Shown here: piece after piece, positions 1-6,676 of the stretch
How the letters are laid out: the number at the start of each line of letters is the position of its first letter
Numbering within the stretch: the stretch's first letter is position 1
The notes under the pieces: generated by a model
The model's input: the letters and a program-made list of their open reading frames with translations, nothing else
What the model was told of the DNA's origin: nothing
Database searches by the model: none
Assembly (NCBI GenBank): GCA_964611645.1
Contig: CAZTAO010000066.1
Coordinates: 1 to 24,163, forward strand
Length of the DNA: 24,163 nt
Direction of reading: 5' to 3'
DNA from: CAZTAO01 sp964611645
GTDB taxonomy: Bacteria > Armatimonadota > UBA5829
Position numbers and translations under genes: made by a program

Positions 1-52
1 TGGTACATTTTCACGCCGCCGAATTTGGATCATTTTAACACCGCCGCCGACA
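1..52. mobile_element. Right end of an IS21-like insertion sequence (partial)
   Basis: The first 52 bases hold two tandem near-copies of one motif: TGGTACATTTTCACGCCGCC at 1-20, then TGGATCATTTTAACACCGCC at 26-45. The segment closes with CGACA. Read on the other strand it starts TGTCGGCGGCGGTG, which fits the 5'-TG...CA-3' outer ends and the internal repeated subterminal sites of IS21-family elements. No transposase is in the window. The reading frame of the downstream zinc-ribbon gene becomes family-like only a few codons after base 52, so the element seems to have inserted into that gene. The family assignment is from memory of IS21 ends and was not checked by a search. Confidence 0.65.
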
Positions 53-301
53 AATAGGTCGTGCCCAGGACAAGACACTCGATACTGGAAGCCGGAAGAC
101 GTCTATGAGACGCCCTGCGTCCACTGTGGAAAGCCTGTGGAATTCTTCAAGATTGACCTGAGAAGGGTGTGCCCCCACTGCGGGCAGTATATGGTCAATC
201 CGAAAAACTACATGGCTTGCGCGGCCTGGTGCAAGCATGCGGCTGAGTGTCTTGACGAGGTGGGATCGGGCGCTGTTGAGCCGACAGACAAGACGCAATA
301 G
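53..301 (+). pseudogene. Zinc-ribbon/cysteine-rich small protein, 5' end cut by the IS
   Basis: This frame is open from the IS junction to the TAG at 299-301 and has no start codon of its own. The recognisable protein starts CPGQDTRYWKPEDVYETPC at base 62. It then has two CxxC knuckles (CVHCGK, CPHCGQ) and a C-terminal C-x3-C-x6-C cluster (CAAWCKHAAEC). The pattern matches a small conserved zinc-ribbon family often met in anaerobes next to HD-type phosphohydrolases. Its function is not known to me. The conserved CPGQD motif normally lies close to the N-terminus, so only the start codon and a few residues may be missing. The remnant is therefore nearly complete but probably not translated normally. 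The 140 bases after it (302-441) show nothing convincing. Confidence 0.6.
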
Positions 302-441
302 CGACATGTCGCTTGCCGGTTTACCACCTATGAAGGATATCTGACCACAACCCGCCAAGTATACCAATGGATACTAAGGCCATTTGGACCTCCGGATCCG
401 ATGTGGCTTGATGTGTTATCTTCGAAAGGGAATCCTCTGAT

Positions 442-993
442 TTGAGCGACGAACTACCTGTTGGCATTGCCCGAATAAGGCGTGAATGGTTCCAGACCGG
501 TCCCACGGACGAACGGCTGCAGGCTTTCGACGATGAGCCTGTCATATTTCCGGACACCGAAGATGGAGTCCGGATAGGAGACTATACCGTCGAAGAAGAG
601 CAAGTGCGCAACGGCCTGGCACTATCCAAAGAGGCCATAGACAGGATCATTATGAGCGGTGAACTGGACTCCATACACGTCAGAGACGCTGGGGGACGTG
701 TGCGCAGGCTGGTGAGTGAGGCTTCACTTCGCAGGTTCCAGACTGATTCCGCAATCGATCCCGTGTCTGCCAGGGCATCGTCCTCCGCTGATAGTTCGAT
801 CCACCAGTCGATTGAGGAACTCCAGCTCGAGGTAGGGCAGCTTCGAAACACCAGCAGCAAGATCATCCAGCAGATGAAGGATATCCTGCTTCTGGAGATT
901 CGCAACCTCAAAGAGCAGGACAGAGATCTGACGTCGTTCGTCTATGAGTTGGCCGAGGAAATCCGCCACAACTCACCCAAGAAACGCCGCTAG
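442..993 (+). CDS. Excisionase-like HTH protein with C-terminal coiled coil
   Basis: A 183-residue protein starting at TTG 442, with GAAAGGG (424-430) as a somewhat distant ribosome-binding site. Residues about 48-100 (IGDYTVEEEQVRNGLALSKE, then DRIIMSGELDSIHVRDAGGR) resemble the MerR/excisionase-type helix-turn-helix that binds DNA through a short wing. Residues about 115-170 are rich in heptad-like leucine and isoleucine (IEELQLEVGQLRNTSSKII) and probably form a coiled coil for dimerisation. No catalytic motif or membrane segment is visible. The gene is followed at once by a terminator shared with the convergent histidine kinase gene. It is most likely a small transcription regulator; its target is unknown. 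Confidence 0.6.
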   Translation: MSDELPVGIARIRREWFQTGPTDERLQAFDDEPVIFPDTEDGVRIGDYTVEEEQVRNGLALSKEAIDRIIMSGELDSIHVRDAGGRVRRLVSEASLRRFQTDSAIDPVSARASSSADSSIHQSIEELQLEVGQLRNTSSKIIQQMKDILLLEIRNLKEQDRDLTSFVYELAEEIRHNSPKKRR

Positions 994-1001
994 AGTTCCA
1001 C

Positions 1002-1026
1002 AAAAAAGGGGCCTTTCGGCCCCTTG
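1002..1026. terminator. Bidirectional intrinsic terminator between HTH gene and histidine kinase
   Basis: A perfect 8-bp stem, AAGGGGCC (1006-1013) with GGCCCCTT (1018-1025), has a 4-base loop. On the minus strand it runs into six T (complement of A1002-1007), an ideal terminator for the kinase gene that stops at 1041. On the plus strand the T-run is short, so it should be weaker for the gene ending at 993. Confidence 0.85.
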
Positions 1027-1040
1027 TGCGTCTCAATCAG

Positions 1041-2753
1041 CTAGTCTTTGGGTTCTGGTGGAGTCTCGGGCAGCTCGAATCGGAAAGACGACCCCTTCCC
1101 GTACTCACTCTCGGCCCATATCTTGCCGTGATGCGCCTCTACCAGATGCTTGACCAGGTAAAGGCCAATCCCCGTGCCTCCAACCTTCCTTGTGTCACGG
1201 TTGTCCACCCTGTGGAAGCGGTCGAACACCTTCACAAGATGGTCAGCCGGAATGCCCATGCCCTGATCGCTGACGGTAATCCGGATGGTATGCCCTTCCT
1301 TCTCACCCTTCACCGTAATGTTTCCGCCCTCAGGCGAGTACTTTACGGCGTTGTTGGTCAGGTTTGTCAGGATCTGGTCCAGTTTGTCCTTGTCCGCGAT
1401 AATCGTCGTCACGTCCGGGTCCATATCCACCAGGAAGCTATGCTTGCTGGTGTAGGACTTCTGGGCCGCAACTACTTTGTCGATCAGCTCAGCCAGGTTA
1501 ACAACGGTCGGGTTAAGGTCAAGAGCTCTGCCGGCCTCTATCCTGGAGACGTTTAGCAGGTCGCTGATCAGCCTGGTGAGCCTGTCACACTCCTGATCGA
1601 TGATCGTGTAGAACTCCCGTATGGTGTCTTTGTCGTAGAACCCTTCGTCATCCTGTAGCAACGTGGAAATGAAGCCCTTGATGGATGTCAGTGGTGTTCT
1701 GAGCTCGTGTGACACCGTGGAGACAAACGCGGTCTTCATCCGCTCGATGCTTCGGATCTCGGTGATGTCGTTGAATATGGCGACAACTCCGATGGGGTTC
1801 TGGTCCTCTCCCCTCACCATCGCTGTCTGAGCCTGATAGATTCGCTCCGCGCCTTCTTCGTCGGATGTGCGGTCCGGAAGGCTGATCTCCTCCTGAACCT
1901 CCGTCATCTGCTCAATGGAATCCCGCAGGACTTTGAGCACATGTTCGTCTTTGACCAGGTCTCGATAGTCGCCGCTGACTCTATCGTCGGTACTCTCAAT
2001 CGCTAACATCATCCGCGCGGACGGGTTCATCTGCATGACTTTCCCGTTTGAGTGCACCATTATGATGCCAGCGTAGACGCTCTCGATAACGTGCTCGAGC
2101 TCTTCTTTCGCGCTTACCACTTCGCGATACATCTGCGCGCTGGCGATAACGGACGCTGCGTTGTGCGCAAGTCTGGTCAGCAGATTTACGTCTTCCTGGA
2201 TGAAGACATTGCCGTAACGCTTGTTGAATACGTGCATTACGCCGATGACTTTGCGCTCTGTGACCTTGTTGGTATCCTCGTCACGCTTCTCAATGATCAA
2301 CGGCACGCAGACGCCATTGTTGATGTTGAGAATGCCCACATTTTCCTTTACTGTGCGGGCGTCGTTGATGGCATCGTAGAGGATAATGGGTTTGTGCTCG
2401 CGGAAGACTTCTCCGGAGATTCCTTCTGTGGCCCTGACGTGGAACCGTTTGATTTCCTCGTCGGTCAGGCCTACAGCCGGCTTGCTGGCTATCAGCTCGC
2501 CGCTCTCGTGGTCAAAGAGCATGAAAACGCACTTCTCCGCCTGGAGAATCATGCTTATTCGGGTAACCAGCCGCTTGAGTGTCTCTTCCAGTTCGGTAAG
2601 AGGCGTGGGACCGGCCGTCTGCTCTTCCATATCGTGGACACGCTGTTCCAACCGCTTGTTGGCCTGTTCCAGCGCTTCAACGGCACGCGCCTTATCATCA
2701 AGCTCTTGCTTAAGTTGTTCAAGCAGCTTCAGAGGCTCAGAATCGCTAGGCAA
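1041..2753 (-). CDS. Soluble GAF-PAS sensor histidine kinase
   Basis: A two-component sensor kinase that autophosphorylates on His and passes the phosphate to a response regulator not encoded here. From the chosen start (570 aa) the order is: short N-terminal coiled coil, GAF domain (about 56-206), PAS domain (about 213-336), HisKA with the H-box VSHELRTPLTSI (His about 349), and HATPase_c with N-box NLTNNAVKYSPEGG (about 464-477), G1 DQGMGIP (about 496) and G2 GGTGIGLYLVK (about 525). No membrane segment is seen, so it should sense a cytoplasmic ligand or redox state. TTG 2753 is preferred because GAGGT lies 6 bases upstream. A GTG at 2810 in frame has no ribosome-binding site and lies about 5 bases from the predicted transcription start. 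Confidence 0.92.
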   Translation of the reverse strand: MPSDSEPLKLLEQLKQELDDKARAVEALEQANKRLEQRVHDMEEQTAGPTPLTELEETLKRLVTRISMILQAEKCVFMLFDHESGELIASKPAVGLTDEEIKRFHVRATEGISGEVFREHKPIILYDAINDARTVKENVGILNINNGVCVPLIIEKRDEDTNKVTERKVIGVMHVFNKRYGNVFIQEDVNLLTRLAHNAASVIASAQMYREVVSAKEELEHVIESVYAGIIMVHSNGKVMQMNPSARMMLAIESTDDRVSGDYRDLVKDEHVLKVLRDSIEQMTEVQEEISLPDRTSDEEGAERIYQAQTAMVRGEDQNPIGVVAIFNDITEIRSIERMKTAFVSTVSHELRTPLTSIKGFISTLLQDDEGFYDKDTIREFYTIIDQECDRLTRLISDLLNVSRIEAGRALDLNPTVVNLAELIDKVVAAQKSYTSKHSFLVDMDPDVTTIIADKDKLDQILTNLTNNAVKYSPEGGNITVKGEKEGHTIRITVSDQGMGIPADHLVKVFDRFHRVDNRDTRKVGGTGIGLYLVKHLVEAHHGKIWAESEYGKGSSFRFELPETPPEPKD

Positions 2754-2821
2754 AACACTACCTCGGTTTCCCAGCCCATACTGGGTAATTGATGTAAGTT
2801 TTGAGGACACCTACTATTCGG

Positions 2822-2850
2822 ATTATAGCACAGTGCCCTCGCACGGTCAA
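2822..2850 (-). promoter_or_regulatory. Sigma-70-type promoter of the histidine kinase gene
   Basis: On the minus strand TTGACC (2850-2845), a 17-bp spacer and TATAAT (2827-2822). Predicted transcription start near 2815. It lies in the 165-bp gap between the phosphofructokinase stop and the kinase start, so the kinase has its own promoter. It is very similar to the promoter at 4646-4674. Confidence 0.8.
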
Positions 2851-2918
2851 AGAACATCGTTCCTGAAAAGCGATGGCTTCAAATGCATGAACCATCTTCA
2901 TGTAAAACTGACTTGCCT

Positions 2919-4574
2919 CTAGTTGCGGTCCAAAGAGAGTGTCTTTGTGGGCATGTCGCATACATCAGACGGTCCGAAGTACTGGATAGGACCCGGGAAT
3001 ACATACTCATCCCCAAGCGCCCATTGGGTCCGATTGGCTGCCAGTTCCTGGAACGGCTTGCCTTTCGTCTCTACCAGCGCTTTCTTGATGACTGGAACCG
3101 ACCTGCCCTTGCGCATTTCCAGGTTCAGCATCATTGTTACCGGAACGCCACCCGCAACCCACTCCTCGGCAGGCTTGGTGAGATTGCTTACATATACTGT
3201 ATACCCAGTAAGCCCTGCCCTGAGAAGCTGTGCAGCCGCAAAGCCAAGCGAATACGTGTAATCGGCGTCAAAGTTGGAGGGGGCAGCACATCTGCCTTCG
3301 TAGCCAAAGAAGTGGGCCAACGCGCTGAACTTGACCTCTTGGGCCTCACCCTTGGACTTCAGCAGTCGAAGCTTGTCGCTCACCAAGTCTATCAGCAAGC
3401 GCTCGGTCTCCACCTGGGAAAGTGGGACGTTGCCGTGGCTGTCGCGGGTCACCAGAACCGCCTGAATATCCTCACTGAGCGATGCGTATACCTTAGCGCT
3501 GTGGTCGGTGAGCTGATTGCACAGATACTGGACTCGCTCCGAATTGTCTCCGAGGCTCTGAATATACTCTTCCTGCGTACCGAGTATAGTGCTGAGTTCA
3601 TCGATCATGTTCTTGATGTCTGAAATGAATTCCGGAAGACCTTCGGGGACTACCAGGATGCCGTAGTTCTTACCTGCTTTTGCCCTCTGGACAATGACAT
3701 CCACTATGTAGTCCGTGATCTCTCCGAGCGTGGTGCCGTTTTCCTCGATTTCCTCGGATATCAGGCTGATATTCGGATGGGTCTGCAAGGAGCACTCCAG
3801 CGTGACGTGGCTGGCGGCGCGGCCCATAAGGCGAACAAAGTGCCAGTATTTCACGGCGGAGGTGGCATCGCGGCAGATATTGCCGATGAGCTCCGAGTAG
3901 GTCTTGGCGGCCGTGTCGAACCCGAACGAGGTTTCGATGTGCTCATTCTTCATGTCGCCGTCAATGGTCTTCGGAACGCCGATCACGCAGGTCTTGGAGC
4001 CTTTGGCTCGCAGGTACTCCGCCAGCATTGCCGCGTTGGTGTTGGAGTCGTCGCCACCGATGACAACCAGCCCACTAAGGTCCAATTCCTCGAAGTTGCG
4101 ATAGCAGGCTTCGAGCTCTTCAGGCTTTTCGATCTTGTCCCTGCCGCTCATTATCATATCGAATCCGCCGGTATTGCGGAACGGCTCAAGGAACTCCGCT
4201 GTGATCTCCTTGTACTTGCCCTTGATGACCCCGCCAGGCCCCTTCAGGAAGCCATACAGCTTGTTCTGGGGATTGGCAGCGATAAGAGCATCGAACAGAC
4301 CGGCTATCACGTTATGCCCGCCGGGCGCCTGCCCACCGGACAGAACCACGCCGACATTCATCGGAGTAGTGCGAATGTCTGAAGCCCCCTCGGCAATCTG
4401 CACCAGCTTTTGGCCGTATGTGTTGGGGAACAGCTGGCCTATCTCATCGCGGTCACTTGGTGGAAGAGCAACATCCCCCACAACCAGTTTGATATTGCTT
4501 TGTCGAAGCGCCTTGGGCAGCTTCGGCCTATATGCCGCTCGCTCTTTCTGCAACGCGGAGATTTCTGAAGTCAT
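2919..4574 (-). CDS. pfp: PPi-dependent 6-phosphofructokinase, long form
   Basis: Catalyses reversible transfer between pyrophosphate and fructose 6-phosphate, giving fructose 1,6-bisphosphate in glycolysis or gluconeogenesis. From the chosen start it is 551 residues, the usual size of the long (plant-beta/Chlamydia/spirochaete type) class. Visible motifs: GGQAPGGHN (about 80-88), GGDDSNTNAA (about 173), PKTIDGDMKN (about 201, catalytic Asp in TIDGD) and MGRAASHV (about 250). GGDDS, and Lys in PKTIDGD where ATP enzymes have PGTIDND, mark PPi rather than ATP use. ATG 4574 is chosen because homologues begin close to SALQKERAAYRPKLP and AGAAAGG-like purines lie about 10 bases upstream. An in-frame ATG at 4631 would leave only an 8-base leader with no ribosome-binding site. 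Confidence 0.93.
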   Translation of the reverse strand: MTSEISALQKERAAYRPKLPKALRQSNIKLVVGDVALPPSDRDEIGQLFPNTYGQKLVQIAEGASDIRTTPMNVGVVLSGGQAPGGHNVIAGLFDALIAANPQNKLYGFLKGPGGVIKGKYKEITAEFLEPFRNTGGFDMIMSGRDKIEKPEELEACYRNFEELDLSGLVVIGGDDSNTNAAMLAEYLRAKGSKTCVIGVPKTIDGDMKNEHIETSFGFDTAAKTYSELIGNICRDATSAVKYWHFVRLMGRAASHVTLECSLQTHPNISLISEEIEENGTTLGEITDYIVDVIVQRAKAGKNYGILVVPEGLPEFISDIKNMIDELSTILGTQEEYIQSLGDNSERVQYLCNQLTDHSAKVYASLSEDIQAVLVTRDSHGNVPLSQVETERLLIDLVSDKLRLLKSKGEAQEVKFSALAHFFGYEGRCAAPSNFDADYTYSLGFAAAQLLRAGLTGYTVYVSNLTKPAEEWVAGGVPVTMMLNLEMRKGRSVPVIKKALVETKGKPFQELAANRTQWALGDEYVFPGPIQYFGPSDVCDMPTKTLSLDRN

Positions 4575-4645
4575 TTTTGGCGGACCTTTCTTCTTGGAGA
4601 TCATGTGTTTTGGGCGCGCGCGTGGAATCATCTGCGTGCCAGTAT

Positions 4646-4674
4646 ATTATAGAACAGCAGTCCACGACGGTCAA
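4646..4674 (-). promoter_or_regulatory. Sigma-70-type promoter of pfp
   Basis: Minus-strand TTGACC (4674-4669), 17-bp spacer, TATAAT (4651-4646). The predicted start near 4639 gives a leader of about 65 bases to ATG 4574. It shares the block TTCTTTGACCGT and the end of the spacer with the histidine kinase promoter. Confidence 0.8.
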
Positions 4675-4693
4675 AGAAGCAAGATTACCGGAA

Positions 4694-4705
4694 TTTGCAT
4701 GCAAA
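4694..4705. promoter_or_regulatory. Palindrome between divergent pfp and lacI-type promoters
   Basis: TTTGCATGCAAA is a perfect 12-bp palindrome lying between the -35 boxes of the two divergent promoters. It is a candidate operator that could control both genes. This rests on position and symmetry only. Confidence 0.35.
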
Positions 4706-4710
4706 AGTGA

Positions 4711-4739
4711 TTGACTAGTCTCTGCGCAGATGCTACACT
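4711..4739 (+). promoter_or_regulatory. Promoter of the LacI-family gene with palindrome in the spacer
   Basis: TTGACT (4711-4716), 17-bp spacer, TACACT (4734-4739). The spacer contains TCTGCGCAGA (4721-4730), a perfect 10-bp palindrome with the central CG typical of LacI-family operators. A protein bound there would block RNA polymerase, so autoregulation is likely. The operator role is inferred. Confidence 0.6.
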
Positions 4740-4801
4740 TACAGCAGGCGTTTGCGGGCACGCCTATGCTTGCATATTGCGGTCCCGTCGAGGAGGCATA
4801 A

Positions 4802-5803
4802 ATGCCGGTCACAATACAGGACATAGCCAGTAAGCTCAATGTATCGAACTCCACAGTCTCCCGTGTTCTTAACGGCAGAGGCCTGAACTTCATATCCGAC
4901 GCCACCAGGGAACGCGTTCTTCAGGCTGCCTCGGAAATGGGATATCGCCCTAACCGCCTTGCCAGGGCGCTTGCCACCGGCCGCACTCATACCATTGGTC
5001 TTGCTCTCCCCGAGATTACCAGGTCATTTTTCGCAAACATCATCGGCAAAGTTGTGGACGCGGTGGAGCCCAACGGGTATGACTTGCTGCTGGTTCGCTA
5101 CGACCTGAGTCCGGAGACCTCCATGACGTGGAACGATGTCTCCAACAGCCCGGTTGACGGCATAATAGCGTGGGGTAGCCCGGCGTCCTCCAAGCGGTTT
5201 GGCGAATTGCTTTCAAAGTTCAGAGTTCCGACCGTGAGCATTGGCCTGATGGAGGTTGTCGACTCCGATTACGTTCGCCTGGATCTGAAACCAGCCACTG
5301 CGGATGCAGTAAGGCATCTGATTGCTATCGGCAGAAAGCGCATCCACTACGTGGTTGCGCCACACATGCACAATATGGAGGAGCAGCGCGAATGTGTCTA
5401 CGTGCGTGAAATGCATAGCGCGGGTATGACTCCGCAGTTCATTGCCCCGCCTAACCCGGAGCGTTTTGTGGTGAAGGACTACGTCAAGAGCGCCCTCATA
5501 ACTTCCCCAGAGCGCCCTGACGCCCTGTTTTGCTGCAACGATGACCACGCGATCGCCACGCTGGCCGCGGTCAAGGAATTGGGGCTTAGAATCCCCGAAG
5601 ACATTGCTGTAGTCGGATGCGATGGCGTGGATGAGGGAGACTTCACCTGCCCACCGCTGAGCACGATAGTCCAGCCTATTGACGGCATGGTGCGGCTGGC
5701 CTGGGATTTCCTTCAGAGACGCATAGCAAACCTGGATGAACCGTTGCAGCATGCGACTCTGAGCGCGGAGTTTATGGCTAAGCAGTCTTCACTGGCCTCT
5801 TAG
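4802..5803 (+). CDS. LacI-family transcriptional regulator
   Basis: A 333-residue regulator of normal family length. The N-terminal helix-turn-helix is VTIQDIASKLNVSNSTVSRV (3-22). It is followed by the hinge region NRLARALATG (about 57-66) and a periplasmic-binding-protein-like effector domain (about 68-333) with the usual motifs DALFCCNDDHAIATLAAVKE and IPEDIAVVGCDG. ATG 4802 has a strong AGGAGG (4791-4796) 5 bases upstream. It diverges from pfp and overlaps the sirtuin gene tail-to-tail by 15 bp. The effector is probably a sugar or sugar phosphate, and the gene position makes pfp and the regulator itself the first candidates for targets. The exact ligand cannot be read from the sequence. 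Confidence 0.9.
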   Translation: MPVTIQDIASKLNVSNSTVSRVLNGRGLNFISDATRERVLQAASEMGYRPNRLARALATGRTHTIGLALPEITRSFFANIIGKVVDAVEPNGYDLLLVRYDLSPETSMTWNDVSNSPVDGIIAWGSPASSKRFGELLSKFRVPTVSIGLMEVVDSDYVRLDLKPATADAVRHLIAIGRKRIHYVVAPHMHNMEEQRECVYVREMHSAGMTPQFIAPPNPERFVVKDYVKSALITSPERPDALFCCNDDHAIATLAAVKELGLRIPEDIAVVGCDGVDEGDFTCPPLSTIVQPIDGMVRLAWDFLQRRIANLDEPLQHATLSAEFMAKQSSLAS

Positions 5804-6550
5804 GGGTCTCACCTGGTCCCACAATGCCAGCAGGACTTCCCCTGATGGCGCGCGGACTGCGTAGTCCGCGAGTCGGCTCAGGTGGCTTTCGTTGGGGTTG
5901 ATTTCAACCACGTACGCCCCGGCTCTCACGGCCAGTTCCGTGAAGCCATACCCGCCCGAGACCTCGCCCGATGTTCCCACTATCATCATCAGATCGCAAG
6001 TTCCCGCTGCAAGAAAGGATTTCTCCAGCGGTTCCGGCGGAAGCATCTCTCCGAACCACACGATGTCCGGCCTGCATATCCCCGAGCACCTGTCGCATTT
6101 GGGCAGAGTCTCGACAGTGAACTCTTCCGGCAGGTCGGCAGATGGTATGTCGTATCTGGCTGAGCACTCGACACAGCGCATCCGGCGGAGGTCGCCGTGC
6201 AACTTGGCGATACTCTTGCTGCCGGCGCGCTCGTGGAGGTCGTCCACATTCTGCGTGCAGATGAGGAATTGCTCGTAGTTCGGTTCCATTTCAGCGAGCG
6301 TAATGTGGCCTGGGTTGGGCTGGGCATTTAGGAGTTCTTTCTGCCTTTGGGCATACATGCTCCAAACTTTGGCCGGATCACTCTGGAAGGCTTCAGGGGT
6401 GGCGAGGGTCATTGGGTCGTATTTGGTCCAAAGCCCGCTGAGGTCCCTGAAAGTCGGCAGCCCGGACTCTTTGCTGATCCCCGCGCCCGTGAATACGAAT
6501 ACGCGCTTTGCGTGGGCAATGGCTGATATGGCTTGTTGGTCGAATTGCAT
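5789..6550 (-). CDS. cobB: Sirtuin NAD-dependent protein deacylase
   Basis: Removes acyl groups from lysines using NAD+. The 253 residues show GAGISKESGLPTFR (22-35), TQNVDDLHERAG (99-110), catalytic His118 in KLHGD, and two zinc CxxC pairs (C126/C129, C152/C155). The Y-x-x-R motif (Y66, R69 in MYAQR) is the signature of class III sirtuins that prefer succinyl or malonyl lysine. One oddity is GTSGEVSGGYG (about 192-202), where the family usually has GTSGxVxPAA; the protein may still fold normally. ATG 6550 is preceded by GAGGAAA about 7 bases upstream. The gene ends inside the 3' end of the LacI-type gene on the other strand. Confidence 0.92.
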   Translation of the reverse strand: MQFDQQAISAIAHAKRVFVFTGAGISKESGLPTFRDLSGLWTKYDPMTLATPEAFQSDPAKVWSMYAQRQKELLNAQPNPGHITLAEMEPNYEQFLICTQNVDDLHERAGSKSIAKLHGDLRRMRCVECSARYDIPSADLPEEFTVETLPKCDRCSGICRPDIVWFGEMLPPEPLEKSFLAAGTCDLMMIVGTSGEVSGGYGFTELAVRAGAYVVEINPNESHLSRLADYAVRAPSGEVLLALWDQVRPLRGQ

Positions 6551-6584
6551 CTTGGTTTCCTCGCGTCGGCTGGATGTCGAAGCT

Positions 6585-6614
6585 ATTATACGTCCGGGAC
6601 GCCCCTCATCTCAA
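6585..6614 (-). promoter_or_regulatory. Probable sirtuin promoter
   Basis: Minus-strand TTGAGA (6614-6609), 18-bp spacer, TATAAT (6590-6585), about 35 bases before the sirtuin start. It is back-to-back with the SOS-type promoter of imuB. Confidence 0.55.
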
Positions 6615-6640
6615 ACCCCAGAAATTGCTTTCAATACCCG

Positions 6641-6669
6641 TTGACAAACATATGTTCGTATGCTATAAT
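6641..6669 (+). promoter_or_regulatory. Consensus sigma-70 promoter of the imuB cassette
   Basis: TTGACA (6641-6646), exactly 17 bp, TATAAT (6664-6669), a perfect consensus match. The seventh base after the -10 box is followed by the A of ATG 6677, so the transcript should start at or next to the start codon. Such a strong promoter suits a gene that is kept silent by a repressor. Confidence 0.88.
6645..6658. promoter_or_regulatory. LexA (SOS) box inside the imuB promoter
   Basis: CAAACATATGTTCG matches the Bacillus-type LexA/DinR consensus CGAACRNRYGTTYG at 13 of 14 positions (A for G at position 2). It fills the space between -35 and -10, where bound LexA would exclude RNA polymerase. The gene downstream is a DNA-damage mutagenesis gene, which agrees with SOS control. 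Confidence 0.8.
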
Positions 6670-6676
6670 TCAGAGT

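Noticed and set aside
1026..1556. Plus-strand reading frame of 176 codons within the histidine kinase
   Set aside because: It lies wholly opposite conserved kinase domains and has no ribosome-binding site; a shadow of the real gene.
2883..3623. Long plus-strand reading frame opposite the phosphofructokinase
   Set aside because: It mirrors codon bias of the well-supported minus-strand gene and shows no protein-like motif.
6533..6676. N-terminal extension of imuB by 48 codons
   Set aside because: It would run through the consensus promoter and LexA box, and the extension does not resemble any Y-family N-terminus.
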